Shown here: positions 1-7,959 of the stretch, piece by piece
Position numbering within the stretch: position 1 is the stretch's first letter
How the letters are laid out: the number at the start of each line of letters is the position of its first letter
NCBI RefSeq assembly: GCF_002592005.1
Contig: NZ_NVQF01000070.1
Coordinates: forward strand, 1-32,621
Origin: Mycolicibacterium palauense
GTDB lineage: Bacteria; Actinomycetota; Actinomycetes; Mycobacteriales; Mycobacteriaceae
DNA: 32,621 nt
Direction: 5' to 3'
The notes under the pieces: generated by a model
Seen by the model: only the letters and a program-made list of their open reading frames with translations
What the model was told of the DNA's origin: nothing
Database searches by the model: none
Made by a program: the position numbers and the translations under genes

Positions 1-3
1 CTG

Positions 4-744
4 GTGACCTCTCCCCCCGACCCCCCTTCCGGTGAGCCGACGCGCATCATCCGGCGCAGCCCCACCTCATCCGATCGGGCATCCGATCGGGCATCCGATC
101 CGGCATCCGCCCCGGCGTCCGATCCGCCATCCGCCCCGGGACCCGATCCGGCCGGCGCCGCCCCCGGCGCGGACGACACCCGCACCAGCATCATCCGCAG
201 GGCACCGGCGGCCCCGCCGCCACCGGCCGACGACACCGCGACCGGACTGATCTCCCCCGCCGGCCCGGCCGGCCCGAATCCACCCGCCGGCCCAGCCGGC
301 CCGGCCGGCGACGAAAGCGCGACCGGGCTGCTCCCACGCGCCAAGCCGACCCGCGTGCCCGGCACCGGCCCGAGGCCGCAGCGGAGCTCACGAACCGCCG
401 TGGCCGCCTGCGTGGTGGCCATGCTCAGTGGCTGGGCCACCTCGGTGATCGCCACCGATCTGATCACCGGATGGTGGAACACCGATCGGTTGTTCTGCCT
501 GGCCGTCGGGTTTCTGGCGCTGGTGTTCGCCGTCGCCACCATGGCGGGCATCGTGCTGGTGTTGTTGCGGCGTCCGCTGGGACGCTGGCTCATCGCGGTG
601 GGGGCGGTGGTCGCGCTGCTGGCCTACGGCGGGGTGTTCATCGCCGGCGCCCGGCTGCCGTGGATCGTCTATCTGCTCCCGGTGCTGCCGGTGGCCAGCG
701 CCGGGCTGGCGCTGCACCCCTCGACGCGCAGGTGGACTTCCTGA
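4..744 (+). CDS. Thr/Pro-rich membrane protein, four predicted TM helices
   Basis: The protein has 246 aa from a GTG start three bases into the window, so the true start may lie upstream. Residues 1-125 are low-complexity Pro/Ala/Ser. They contain four short motifs in which an acidic stretch precedes Thr-x-Ile/Leu-Ile/Leu: T13 (TRIIRR), T61 (TSIIRR), T80 (TGLI) and T107 (TGLL). Residues about 130-240 form four hydrophobic helices with very short loops. The layout is a disordered cytoplasmic tail followed by a small membrane domain. The spaced acidic-Thr-hydrophobic motifs resemble known mycobacterial Ser/Thr kinase sites and FHA-binding sites, but that is inference. I do not recognise the family with certainty; Rv0954 of M. 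tuberculosis, a proline-rich membrane protein, is a possible relative. It is convergent with the next gene. Confidence 0.75.
   Translation: MTSPPDPPSGEPTRIIRRSPTSSDRASDRASDPASAPASDPPSAPGPDPAGAAPGADDTRTSIIRRAPAAPPPPADDTATGLISPAGPAGPNPPAGPAGPAGDESATGLLPRAKPTRVPGTGPRPQRSSRTAVAACVVAMLSGWATSVIATDLITGWWNTDRLFCLAVGFLALVFAVATMAGIVLVLLRRPLGRWLIAVGAVVALLAYGGVFIAGARLPWIVYLLPVLPVASAGLALHPSTRRWTS
68..139 (+). repeat. Six tandem 12-bp units inside the first gene
   Basis: Six contiguous 12-bp units related to CATCCGATCGGG run in frame and encode degenerate tetrapeptides SDRA, SDRA, SDPA, SAPA, SDPP and SAPG (residues 23-46). The first two units are identical, so copy number could vary by slippage. Confidence 0.8.
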
Positions 745-784
745 CCGCGTCGATACCGCTGCGGACTCCGCGCCGTACACCCGC

Positions 785-804
785 CGCCGGCGCTCACGCC
801 GGCG
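785..804. terminator. Hairpin between convergent genes
   Basis: Two copies of CGCCGGCG separated by CTCA form an 8-bp stem with a 4-base loop. The hairpin includes the stop codon of the minus-strand gene and lies 40 bp after the stop of the plus-strand gene. No T-run follows. A bidirectional mycobacterial terminator is plausible but not proven. Confidence 0.4.
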
Positions 805-1240
805 TGCGTTCCGCCGACGTTCCGTCGTATTCGGGTAGGCGCCGGCGCAGGCTCGCGCTCCTGAGCATTCGAACAGCCAGATTGGTGGACGTGAACATCG
901 GGATGACCCCGAGAAAGGTTCGTTCCGACGGAGTGGCTCCGTGCAAGTGCTCGAGGCTGCCGAAGACGTAGAAGCACCCGATGCTGAAGATCGTCGCGGG
1001 GATACACAGCGCCATGAACGCCCCCCGGTCAGACAGCGCCTGCCGTGCGACGGCCAATTCGGCATCCGACAACGGCTCCCGTTTTCGCAGCTTCTGCAGG
1101 ATCGCGGGGATCGCATCGACGGCATCGCTGCCCGGTAGCGTCGGTCGGCGAACCAGCTTCGCCACAAACACAGAGGCCAGCGTCGCGAATACCGCGACCA
1201 GGATCAACGCGACGATCGTCAGAACCGCCCATATGCTCAT
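794..1240 (-). CDS. Small membrane protein downstream of mmpL
   Basis: This is a 148-aa protein of unknown function. An N-terminal TM helix (about 1-27) is followed by a charged helical segment (about 30-70). One or two further hydrophobic segments follow (about 73-93 and 105-122), then a basic tail. A strong ribosome site (GGAGGG) precedes the ATG. It starts 22 bp after the mmpL stop, so it is probably the third gene of the mmpS-mmpL operon. The context suggests an accessory of the transporter, but nothing in the sequence shows what it does. Confidence 0.75.
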   Translation of the reverse strand: MSIWAVLTIVALILVAVFATLASVFVAKLVRRPTLPGSDAVDAIPAILQKLRKREPLSDAELAVARQALSDRGAFMALCIPATIFSIGCFYVFGSLEHLHGATPSERTFLGVIPMFTSTNLAVRMLRSASLRRRLPEYDGTSAERTPA

Positions 1241-1262
1241 GGCATCCCTCCGCCGGGTTCGC

Positions 1263-4097
1263 TCACACCTTCACCCCGAAATCCGCCGCCGTGCGCAAGG
1301 GCCGGGACCTCACCAGGGTCGGCCACCAGAACCACGGGCCGAGGATGCGGAGCAGACACGGCACGATGAACGAACGCACGACCAGCGTGTCCAGTAGCAG
1401 GCCGATGCACACGGTGGAGCCCACCTGGCCGATCGTCCGCAGATCGCTCGCGAGCATCGCGAGCATGGTGAATGCGAAGACCAGACCCGCCGAGGTCACG
1501 ACGCCACCGGTGCTTCCCAGCGCGCGGATCAGGCCGGTGTTCAGTCCGGCCCCCACCTCCTCCTTCACCCGGGCGATCAGCAGCAGGTTGTAGTCCGATC
1601 CCACCGCGACCAGGATGATGAAGGTGATCGGTAAAACCAGCCAGTGCAGGTTGAGTCCGATCAGATGTTGCCACAGGAGCACCGAGAGGCCGAAGGCACC
1701 TGCGAAGGAGAAAGCGACCGTACCTGGAATAACCAAGGCGGCCATAAGGCTTCGCGTCAGGAACAACATGATCAGGAAGATCAGCACGAAGGCGGCAATC
1801 GCCACGGTGAGGAGGTCGGACGCGGCGTAGGTCTTGATGTCCTTGTTGTTGGAGCCGGCGCCACCGATATAGATCCGCGCGCCGGCCAGCGACGTCTCCT
1901 TCAGCGCTATCTTGATGGCTTCGGGGAATGCCTCGACGTGCTCGACACCCTCGGGCCCCATGGCGTTGCCCTCGTGGGTGACAATGAAGCGGGCCGCCTT
2001 GCCGTCCGGCGACATCATCAGCTGCATACCGGTTTTGACGTCTTCATTGTCGAAGGCCTCGCGCGGCATGTAGAAGAAGTCGTCGCTGCGCGACTTGTCG
2101 AAGTCGTTGCCCACGTTGATCATGTCGTCGAACGTCTGGTCGGTTTGCGTGGACTGCAGGTGTGCGGGTCCGTACGAGTTCACGATCACCGCCCGCAGCG
2201 CCTGGGTGTTGTCCAGCATCATCTTCAGCTGGGCGATCAGTTGCGGCAGAAGGCGGTCGACAGCCTCGAGATCGGTGACGGCGTCGACGATCTGGGCGTC
2301 CAGGGCGTCTATTCCGTCGAGCCCGTCGAACAGCGACCGGAATGACCAGCACACGGGCACGTCGAAACAGTGCGGCTCCCAATAGAAATAGTTCCTCAGC
2401 GGCCGCAGGAAATCATCAAGATTCGAGATGTTGGAGTTGATGTCGTCGGTGACCTGTTGGAGGTTTTCCATGGTGAGCACCGTCGAGTGGAGCTCGTCCG
2501 CCATCTTCTGCGTCAGGTCGATCGTTTTCGCCAGCACGGCAACGGACTCCGTCTGGAGTTGCGCCTGCTCATCGGTGTCGGCGTTCTGTTGCTGATTGAA
2601 CGGCAGCTGCTGGCCGCTGCCGCTGCCCTGGGTGGTGAACAGGTACGGAATGTTCGCATGGTCCAACGGCCGGCCCAGCGGTCTGGTGATGCTCTGCACC
2701 ATGGCGACACCGGGCAGGCGCATGAGCGCCTTGGCCACCCGGTCCAGCGAGATGAAGTCTGCGGAGTTTCGCATATCGTGGTCGGATTCGACCATCAGCA
2801 TTTCACTGAACAGCTTGCTCTGCGGGAAGTGCCGATCCGAGGCGGCAAATCCCTGGTTGGCGGGGGCGTCGCTGGGCTGGTAGGCGCGGTCGTCGTAGCT
2901 CACCCGGTAGGTCGGCACGAAGACCGCCCCCATCATGACGACCGCGCAGCTCGCCGCGAGGATCGGCACCGGCCACCGCACCACACTGGCCGCGATGCGC
3001 CGGTACAGATGTCCGTTGATCGCCCGCTTCGGGTCGAAGAGGCCGAACAGGCTCCCGACGGTCAGGATGGCCGGACCGAGCGTCAGTGCCGCCGAGATGG
3101 TCAACAGCATGGCGATGGCCACCGCCGGCCCCATGGTGTGGAAGTAGTCCAGCCGCGCGAAGCTCAGGCAGAAGCCGGCACCCGCGATGGTCAGCCCCGA
3201 GCCGATGATGATGGGTGACACGCCCCGGTAGGCGGTGAAGTAGGCATCCTCCCGGCTCTCTCCTGCCTGACGGGCCTCCTGGTAGCGCCCCAACAGGAAG
3301 ATGCCGTAGTCCGTTCCGGCACCCAGAGTCAGCGAGACGACCATGTTCACCGCGAACGACGACAACGGAATCAGCCCGTAATGCCCGAGCGTGGACACGA
3401 CCCCCTTGGCGATGAGCATCTCGAACAGGACGCTGGCCAGGGGCACCAGCAGGGTGCTCGGAGAGCGGTAGACGAGCAGCAGCATCGCGATGATCAAGAA
3501 GATCGTGACGATCGTGATGTTGTTCAGGCTCGAGTTGGCGATGCTCAGCGTGTCCGAGGCCAGCGGCGCCGCGCCGCTGACGTACACCTTGAGCCCGGAC
3601 GGCGGAGTGTCGTTGTGGACTATGTCGCGAACGGCGTCGACGGACTGGTTGGCCTGGATCTGTCCGATGTCGCCGGCCAGGCGCAACAGCACGAATGCGG
3701 CCTTGCCGTCGACGCTCTGCGCACCGGCCGCAGTAATGGGCTTACCCCACAGGTCCATCACGTACTGCACGTGCCGGGTGTCCTGTTTCAGACGCCGCAT
3801 CAGATCGTCGTAGTACTGGTGGTCCCCTTGGTTGAGCGGCCGGTCGGCCTCCAGGACCACCATGGTCAGGCTGGTGGAGGTCGACTCGTGGAACTTCTCG
3901 CCGATCCGGAGCATCGCCACCTGCGACGGCGCATACGTCGGAATCATGGGCCCCGCAAGTTCGGCGGCGACATCCTCGACCTTGGGAATGAAGGTGTTGG
4001 TCGTGACCGCGACCAGACCCCAGAAGACGATGATCGGAATCGCGAGAACGCGCACGGCGCCGGCGAAGAACGGGCGCTTCGCCCGGTGAGCGCTCAC
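1263..4097 (-). CDS. mmpL: MmpL family RND transporter
   Basis: The protein has 944 aa, normal for MmpL proteins. These are inner-membrane, proton-driven RND exporters of lipids, siderophores or drugs. It has the expected plan: TM1, a large periplasmic loop, TM2-6, a second large loop (here including a coiled-coil-rich segment around 400-560), and TM7-12. Both halves carry the Asp-Tyr pair used in proton relay: GAGTDYGIF in the first half and VGSDYNLL in the second. I chose the GTG at 4097 because it overlaps the mmpS stop as GTGA and gives the usual short cytoplasmic N-terminus. An in-frame upstream extension would only read through mmpS in another frame. With MmpS it should form an export complex. 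The divergent MarR gene makes the locus resemble the Rv0678-mmpS5-mmpL5 drug-efflux arrangement. The substrate cannot be told from sequence. Confidence 0.93.
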   Translation of the reverse strand: MSAHRAKRPFFAGAVRVLAIPIIVFWGLVAVTTNTFIPKVEDVAAELAGPMIPTYAPSQVAMLRIGEKFHESTSTSLTMVVLEADRPLNQGDHQYYDDLMRRLKQDTRHVQYVMDLWGKPITAAGAQSVDGKAAFVLLRLAGDIGQIQANQSVDAVRDIVHNDTPPSGLKVYVSGAAPLASDTLSIANSSLNNITIVTIFLIIAMLLLVYRSPSTLLVPLASVLFEMLIAKGVVSTLGHYGLIPLSSFAVNMVVSLTLGAGTDYGIFLLGRYQEARQAGESREDAYFTAYRGVSPIIIGSGLTIAGAGFCLSFARLDYFHTMGPAVAIAMLLTISAALTLGPAILTVGSLFGLFDPKRAINGHLYRRIAASVVRWPVPILAASCAVVMMGAVFVPTYRVSYDDRAYQPSDAPANQGFAASDRHFPQSKLFSEMLMVESDHDMRNSADFISLDRVAKALMRLPGVAMVQSITRPLGRPLDHANIPYLFTTQGSGSGQQLPFNQQQNADTDEQAQLQTESVAVLAKTIDLTQKMADELHSTVLTMENLQQVTDDINSNISNLDDFLRPLRNYFYWEPHCFDVPVCWSFRSLFDGLDGIDALDAQIVDAVTDLEAVDRLLPQLIAQLKMMLDNTQALRAVIVNSYGPAHLQSTQTDQTFDDMINVGNDFDKSRSDDFFYMPREAFDNEDVKTGMQLMMSPDGKAARFIVTHEGNAMGPEGVEHVEAFPEAIKIALKETSLAGARIYIGGAGSNNKDIKTYAASDLLTVAIAAFVLIFLIMLFLTRSLMAALVIPGTVAFSFAGAFGLSVLLWQHLIGLNLHWLVLPITFIILVAVGSDYNLLLIARVKEEVGAGLNTGLIRALGSTGGVVTSAGLVFAFTMLAMLASDLRTIGQVGSTVCIGLLLDTLVVRSFIVPCLLRILGPWFWWPTLVRSRPLRTAADFGVKV

Positions 4098-4588
4098 GCG
4101 GATTTCACTCGGCACGTGACGTCGGCATCCTGCCGCGACGCCGACTGTTCGTCGCGGACGACGCCGTTGACAAGCATCCGGCAGCGCACGCTGTCGCCGT
4201 GCACCTGCGCCGAGATGCTGCCGGAAACGACGGTGAGCGTGGTTGTCTCGGTGTGCGACCACGGCAACGACGTCAGATTCACCGTGTGCGGATGCCCGGA
4301 GATGTCGATGTAGGAGAGCAGTCCACGTCCCCCGAGGGCGCCGTCCAGTTCGTAGGTGAGTTGCTTGGGAACGAACTCCTCGGGTGCCTGGGGTCCGTTG
4401 ACAGCGAGGACCGGGCCCGGCGCGGAGGCCTGATGAACATTCCACATGAACAGAGCGCCCAGGACCACCGCGACGACCGAGATCAGCGGAAGCCAGCTTC
4501 GCGCGAGGAGCCTCCTGCCGATCGAAGGCTCACTCGCCCGCGGCGGCCGGCTTCTCGGGGTCACGACCGGAACATACATCGCATACAC
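4094..4588 (-). CDS. mmpS: MmpS family accessory protein
   Basis: The protein has 164 aa: a basic cytoplasmic tail, one TM helix (about residues 33-53) and a periplasmic beta-rich domain of about 100 aa, as in MmpS proteins. The C-terminal part contains the family's TYELDG, a WSHT-type segment, and Cys residues in the VRCRM and VTCRV strands. The GTG at 4588 has GGAGAAG seven bases upstream; an ATG at 4579 is the alternative. The stop overlaps the mmpL start by four bases, which implies translational coupling. MmpS proteins act as periplasmic partners of the cognate MmpL. Confidence 0.88.
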   Translation of the reverse strand: MYAMYVPVVTPRSRPPRASEPSIGRRLLARSWLPLISVVAVVLGALFMWNVHQASAPGPVLAVNGPQAPEEFVPKQLTYELDGALGGRGLLSYIDISGHPHTVNLTSLPWSHTETTTLTVVSGSISAQVHGDSVRCRMLVNGVVRDEQSASRQDADVTCRVKSA

Positions 4589-4713
4589 AATGCTTCTCCA
4601 ACGAGAAGAACTGCTTTGGGCCGTATTCACAGCAAGTTGGCAGCTTGAAAGTGTCTCGTAATTGCGCTTTCTGAAGCATCGCAACCTCAGACAGCCGCGA
4701 CCCGCCGACGAAT

Positions 4714-4729
4714 TGCGACTGACATCGCA
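4714..4729. promoter_or_regulatory. Inverted repeat between mmpS and marR-like gene
   Basis: TGCGA and TCGCA are separated by six bases, in the divergent spacer about 25-40 bp before the regulator start and 125 bp before mmpS. Its position fits an operator for the divergent MarR protein. The arms are only 5 bp, so this could be chance. Confidence 0.35.
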
Positions 4730-4741
4730 TCATGCTAGTGA

Positions 4742-4749
4742 TATAAATT
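4742..4749 (+). promoter_or_regulatory. Probable -10 element, leaderless marR-like transcript
   Basis: TATAAATT is conspicuously AT-rich in a GC-rich spacer and contains the mycobacterial TANNNT pattern. It ends 4-7 bases before the GTG at 4754, and no Shine-Dalgarno sequence is visible. This suggests that transcription starts at or next to the start codon. Confidence 0.5.
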
Positions 4750-4753
4750 GGCC

Positions 4754-5245
4754 GTGGACGAAACAGCCACCGCGGACGCCGCCGCTGCCGTGGGCGCGAT
4801 GATCGAAGTCGGGACGGACCTGTTCTGGCGATTCCTGGTTGACCGGGAAACACTCAGCGCCCGTGCGTCACTGGTGCTCAACCGGCTCAACCGCGAGGGG
4901 CCGATGCGGCTGACCGCGCTCGCCGACGCCGAGGGGGCCAGCCAGTCGGGCATGACCCAACTGGTACAACGAATGGAACGCCAGGGGCTACTGGAACGCT
5001 GGAGCGACCCCGACGACGCCCGGGCGTCCCTGGTCATGGTCGGCGACGCGGGCAGGCGACTGTGGGAGACCCGGGTCGAGGTACGCCAACGACGCATCGG
5101 CCACCTCGTCGACGGCCTTTCGCAGGATGACCGAGTGGCGTTGTGGCTTGCCGCCCAGGTGGCCACCAGGGTCCTCGACGAGATGCGCCGGATGGCCGAC
5201 ACGCAGGCACCCGACACGGATCCGCCACGGCCCAGACCTCGGTGA
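4754..5245 (+). CDS. MarR family transcriptional regulator
   Basis: The protein has 163 aa from GTG 4754 (TTG at 4748 would add two residues). It is a winged-helix dimer of the MarR type: helix 1 dimerisation segment, a recognition helix region around 45-75 (LTALADAEGASQSGMTQ), a wing with the hallmark DPDDARASLVMV, and a C-terminal dimerisation helix. The C-terminus is Pro/Arg-rich. The gene is divergent from mmpS-mmpL with about 165 bp between starts. The natural inference is that it represses the efflux operon and itself, as Rv0678 does for mmpS5-mmpL5, although the protein sequences are not close. Confidence 0.88.
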   Translation: MDETATADAAAAVGAMIEVGTDLFWRFLVDRETLSARASLVLNRLNREGPMRLTALADAEGASQSGMTQLVQRMERQGLLERWSDPDDARASLVMVGDAGRRLWETRVEVRQRRIGHLVDGLSQDDRVALWLAAQVATRVLDEMRRMADTQAPDTDPPRPRPR

Positions 5246-5251
5246 CGCCGC

Positions 5252-5269
5252 CCCGGGTCCTGACCCGGG
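5252..5269. terminator. Hairpin between convergent marR-like gene and uvrD1
   Basis: CCCGGGT and ACCCGGG form a perfect 7-bp stem around a CCTG loop, seven bases after the regulator stop and 47 bp from the uvrD1 stop. No U-tract follows. Position and symmetry favour a bidirectional terminator. Confidence 0.5.
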
Positions 5270-5316
5270 CCCGCGTTGCCACCGGGCGGGTGTGTCGGAG
5301 CCCGGGGTGGAGCTCG

Positions 5317-7713
5317 CTACAGCTTGGTCACCGGTGCGTGGTTATGCATCAGCTTGACCCGGCCCGCGCTACCGAAGTCGATCAGCGACATCGCCGACTC
5401 ACCGACGCCCGACACCTCCTCGACGCGCCCGAGCCCGTACTTGTCGTGGGTCACGCGGTCGCCCGCCTGCAGCACCAGCAACGGCCGGTTGCGGGCCGCG
5501 GCGGTCCGGGCCGGTGACGGCCGCGGCGAGCCGTACCCGCCGCCCGAGGACATCCGGCTCGGCGCACTCACCGACGGGGCGGGCTCCAGGCGCCGCCAGT
5601 CGATGAGTTCCTCGGGGATCTCGCGCAGGAAGCGCGACTCCGGATTGAGCATCGGTTGCCCCCACGAGGACCGGACCTTGGCGCGGCTGACGTAGAGCCG
5701 CTGCCGGGCCCGGGTGATGCCCACGTAGGCCAGCCGGCGCTCCTCGGAGAGCTCGGTGGGGTCGCCCAGCGCGCGCATGTGCGGGAACATCCCGTCCTCC
5801 CAGCCCGTGACGAACACGACGGGGAACTCCAGGCCCTTGGCGGTGTGCAGCGTCATCATCGTCACCACACCGGCGCCGTGTTCGGGGATGTCGTCGGTGT
5901 CGGCGACCAGTGACACCCGTTCCAGGAATTCGGCCAACACACCGGTTTCGGGGATGTCCTCGTCCGCCTGCTCGCCGGCCTCCCCGCCCTCGTCGTCGGT
6001 CAGGGCCGCGGCGTTGAGCCGATCGGTGCTGAATTCGTGTGCCACGCTGACGAGTTCGTTGAGGTTGTCCAGGCGCGCCAGGTCCTGGGGATCGCTGGAG
6101 GATTCCAGCTCGCGGCGGTAGCCGGTGCGCTCGAGCACCGCTTCCACCACGTCGCCCAGCTCCCCGAAGGAGGACTCCAGTGCACCGCGCAGCTCGTCGA
6201 GCAGCGCGGTGAATCCCGCGATCGCCTTCTGCGCGCGGGTGTTGAGCATCGGGACGTTGCCCTCGGCGGCGGCCTGCAGCGCGTCGTTGAATCCCGTTCC
6301 GGTGTTCTCGGCGTAGACCGCCACGCAGGCCTCGGCCCGGTCCCCGATCCCGCGGCGCGGGGTGTTCAGGATCCGCCGCATGCTCACCGCGTCCCCGGGG
6401 TTGTCAAGCACCCGCAGGTAGGCCACGATGTCGCGGATCTCCTTGCGTTCGTAGAAGCGCACGCCGCCCACGACCTTGTAGGGGATCCCGGCCCGGATGA
6501 AGACCTCCTCCAGCGCACGGGAGGAGTTGTTGGTCCGGTAGAACACCGCGATGTCGTTGTAGGACAGCGCACCCCCGGTGCCCGAGCCCGCCTCCGGGCT
6601 GCCGACGAGGGTGTCGATCTCCTCGGCCACGAAACGGGCCTCGTCGTGCTCGTTGTCGGCGACGTAGCCGACGATCAGCTCGCCCTCGCCGGCGTCGGTC
6701 CACAGCCGCTTCTCCCGGCGCCCCGAATTGCGTGCGATGACCGCGTTGGCGGCGTTGAGAATGGTCTGGGTGGAACGGTAGTTCTGTTCGAGCAGGATCG
6801 TGGTGGCGTCGGGGAAGTCGCGCTCGAAGTCCTCGATGTTGCGGATGGTCGCCCCGCGGAAGGCGTAGATCGACTGGTCGGCGTCGCCCACCACGCACAG
6901 CTCCGCCGGCGGCACCGCGTCGGTGTCGGGCGCCGAGACCCCGACCAGCTCGCGCACCAGCACGTACTGGGCGTGGTTGGTGTCCTGGTACTCGTCGACC
7001 AGGATGTGCCGGAACCGCCGTCGGTAGTACTGCGCGATCTGCGGAAAGGCCTGCAGGACCCCCACCGTCTCGCCGATGAGGTCATCGAAGTCCAGCGCGT
7101 TGGCGGCCCGCATCCGCCGCTGGTACTCGCCGTAGACCGAAGCCACCGTGCCGGCCAGATCGTCGGCCGGCCCGTCGGCGCGCTCCAGGTTGGCCAGGGC
7201 CTGGTCGGGGTCGATCAGCTCGTTCTTCAGGTTGGAGATGGCGTTGGCCAGCAGCCGCGGCGAGTACCGCTTGACGTCCAGGCCCATGTCCTTGGCGATC
7301 ATCATCAACAGCCGGCGCGAATCGTCGGCGTCGTAGATGGAGAAGTTGGAGTTCAGGCCCGGCACCAGGGAGGCCTGGTTGCGCAGGATCCGCACGCAGG
7401 TGGAGTGGAACGTCGACACCCACATCGCCCGCGCGCGCGGGCCCACCAGCGAGACCACCCGCTCCCGCATCTCGGCGGCGGCCTTGTTGGTGAAGGTGAT
7501 GGCCAGCACCTGACCGACACCGACGTCCCGGGCGGCCAGCAGATAGGCGATGCGGCGGGTCAGCACCGCCGTCTTGCCCGAGCCCGCGCCCGCCACGATC
7601 AGCAGCGGCGAGCCCTCGTGCAGTACCGCCTGGCGTTGCTGCGGGTTGAGGCCTTCCAGGAGTTCGTCGGTGCCGCTCGCGGCTACCGGGGAGGACATGG
7701 GGTACGACGTCAT
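5317..7713 (-). CDS. uvrD1: ATP-dependent DNA helicase UvrD1 (PcrA-like, SF1A)
   Basis: This 798-aa 3'-5' helicase acts in nucleotide excision repair and, in mycobacteria, with Ku. All SF1A motifs are visible: Walker A GAGSGKT near the N-terminus, TFTNKAAAEMRER, DEYQDTN (Walker B), GDADQSIYAFRGA, QNYRST, and the C-terminal LHTAKGLEFP and EERRLAYVGITRAR. The last 50 residues (GDRVTHDKYGLGRV onward) form the Tudor-like domain seen in UvrD/PcrA. A cysteine at residue 463, in EACVAV of the 2B subdomain, appears to correspond to the Cys reported to control redox-dependent dimerisation of the M. tuberculosis enzyme. I chose ATG 7713 because AGGGG lies six bases upstream. ATG 7698 is possible, and longer in-frame starts lack support. 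Confidence 0.96.
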   Translation of the reverse strand: MTSYPMSSPVAASGTDELLEGLNPQQRQAVLHEGSPLLIVAGAGSGKTAVLTRRIAYLLAARDVGVGQVLAITFTNKAAAEMRERVVSLVGPRARAMWVSTFHSTCVRILRNQASLVPGLNSNFSIYDADDSRRLLMMIAKDMGLDVKRYSPRLLANAISNLKNELIDPDQALANLERADGPADDLAGTVASVYGEYQRRMRAANALDFDDLIGETVGVLQAFPQIAQYYRRRFRHILVDEYQDTNHAQYVLVRELVGVSAPDTDAVPPAELCVVGDADQSIYAFRGATIRNIEDFERDFPDATTILLEQNYRSTQTILNAANAVIARNSGRREKRLWTDAGEGELIVGYVADNEHDEARFVAEEIDTLVGSPEAGSGTGGALSYNDIAVFYRTNNSSRALEEVFIRAGIPYKVVGGVRFYERKEIRDIVAYLRVLDNPGDAVSMRRILNTPRRGIGDRAEACVAVYAENTGTGFNDALQAAAEGNVPMLNTRAQKAIAGFTALLDELRGALESSFGELGDVVEAVLERTGYRRELESSSDPQDLARLDNLNELVSVAHEFSTDRLNAAALTDDEGGEAGEQADEDIPETGVLAEFLERVSLVADTDDIPEHGAGVVTMMTLHTAKGLEFPVVFVTGWEDGMFPHMRALGDPTELSEERRLAYVGITRARQRLYVSRAKVRSSWGQPMLNPESRFLREIPEELIDWRRLEPAPSVSAPSRMSSGGGYGSPRPSPARTAAARNRPLLVLQAGDRVTHDKYGLGRVEEVSGVGESAMSLIDFGSAGRVKLMHNHAPVTKL

Positions 7714-7785
7714 ATCGCCCCTAAACCTACCGCCGCGGGGCGACACGCTTTGCGCTGGGACGATCCTTGGTGGCACACTCGATTC

Positions 7786-7845
7786 GTGCTTGCGGCGCAG
7801 CATCGATTTTTTTACGGGTACCGGCCAGCGGTGCCCGTGGTCTAG
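7786..7845 (+). CDS. Putative attenuator leader peptide upstream of chorismate mutase
   Basis: A 19-codon frame starts with GTG and ends with TAG, reading MLAAQHRFFYGYRPAVPVV. Four of five consecutive codons are Phe-Phe-Tyr-(Gly)-Tyr, the end products of the branch that chorismate mutase feeds. It lies 114 bp upstream of the chorismate mutase ATG, and hairpins follow it as in amino-acid attenuators. CACACT at 7774-7779 could be a -10 placing transcription start at the GTG, which would make the leader leaderless. This is my inference; translation is not demonstrated. The same frame stays open for a long way upstream as antisense to uvrD1, so openness alone is no evidence. The codon content and the RNA structure are the argument. 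Confidence 0.6.
   Translation: MLAAQHRFFYGYRPAVPVV
7814..7838 (+). promoter_or_regulatory. Pause-type hairpin over the Tyr codons of the leader
   Basis: ACGGGTACCG (7814-7823) pairs with CGGTGCCCGT (7829-7838) over ten base pairs, one of them G-U, around a GCCAG loop. It covers the Tyr-Gly-Tyr codons and the following five codons. A ribosome stalled at those codons would prevent it from forming, as for the 1:2 hairpin of classical attenuators. Confidence 0.6.
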
Positions 7846-7856
7846 CTGCTTCCAAC

Positions 7857-7889
7857 GAGCCCCGCGGTCCGCATCCGGATCCGGGGCTC
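7857..7889 (+). terminator. Terminator-like hairpin before chorismate mutase
   Basis: GAGCCCCG (7857-7864) pairs perfectly with CGGGGCTC (7882-7889), with an inner TCCG/CGGA stem. CTCTGTTGTGT follows, which is U-rich for this genome but not a real U-tract. It starts 12 bp after the leader stop codon. It fits the terminator arm of an attenuator. Confidence 0.5.
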
Positions 7890-7959
7890 CTCTGTTGTGT
7901 GAGGCCCGAACCGGATGAGACCAGAACCCACCAACAGTGAGAATGCAGAGGAAAGCCCC

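Noticed and set aside
4098..4445. N-terminal extension of MmpL in the same frame
   Set aside because: The extension reads through mmpS in a different frame and has no MmpL character. The GTG at 4097 with a GTGA overlap is the natural start.
6037..7845. A 602-codon open frame antisense to uvrD1
   Set aside because: Its composition (Val/Gly/His/Arg/Gln-rich) is typical of an antisense shadow of high-GC coding DNA. uvrD1 explains the region. Only its last 19 codons, outside uvrD1, are argued to be real as a leader peptide.
7840..7900. tRNA-like or small RNA gene from the stems near 7857-7889
   Set aside because: No anticodon arm, T-loop consensus or CCA end can be laid out. The stems fit an attenuator better.
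7915..7959. Longer start for chorismate mutase
   Set aside because: The frame is open and begins MRPEP as in an older annotation of Rv0948c. The internal ATG at 7960 has the better ribosome site and matches the studied 90-residue enzyme, so the shorter form is preferred.
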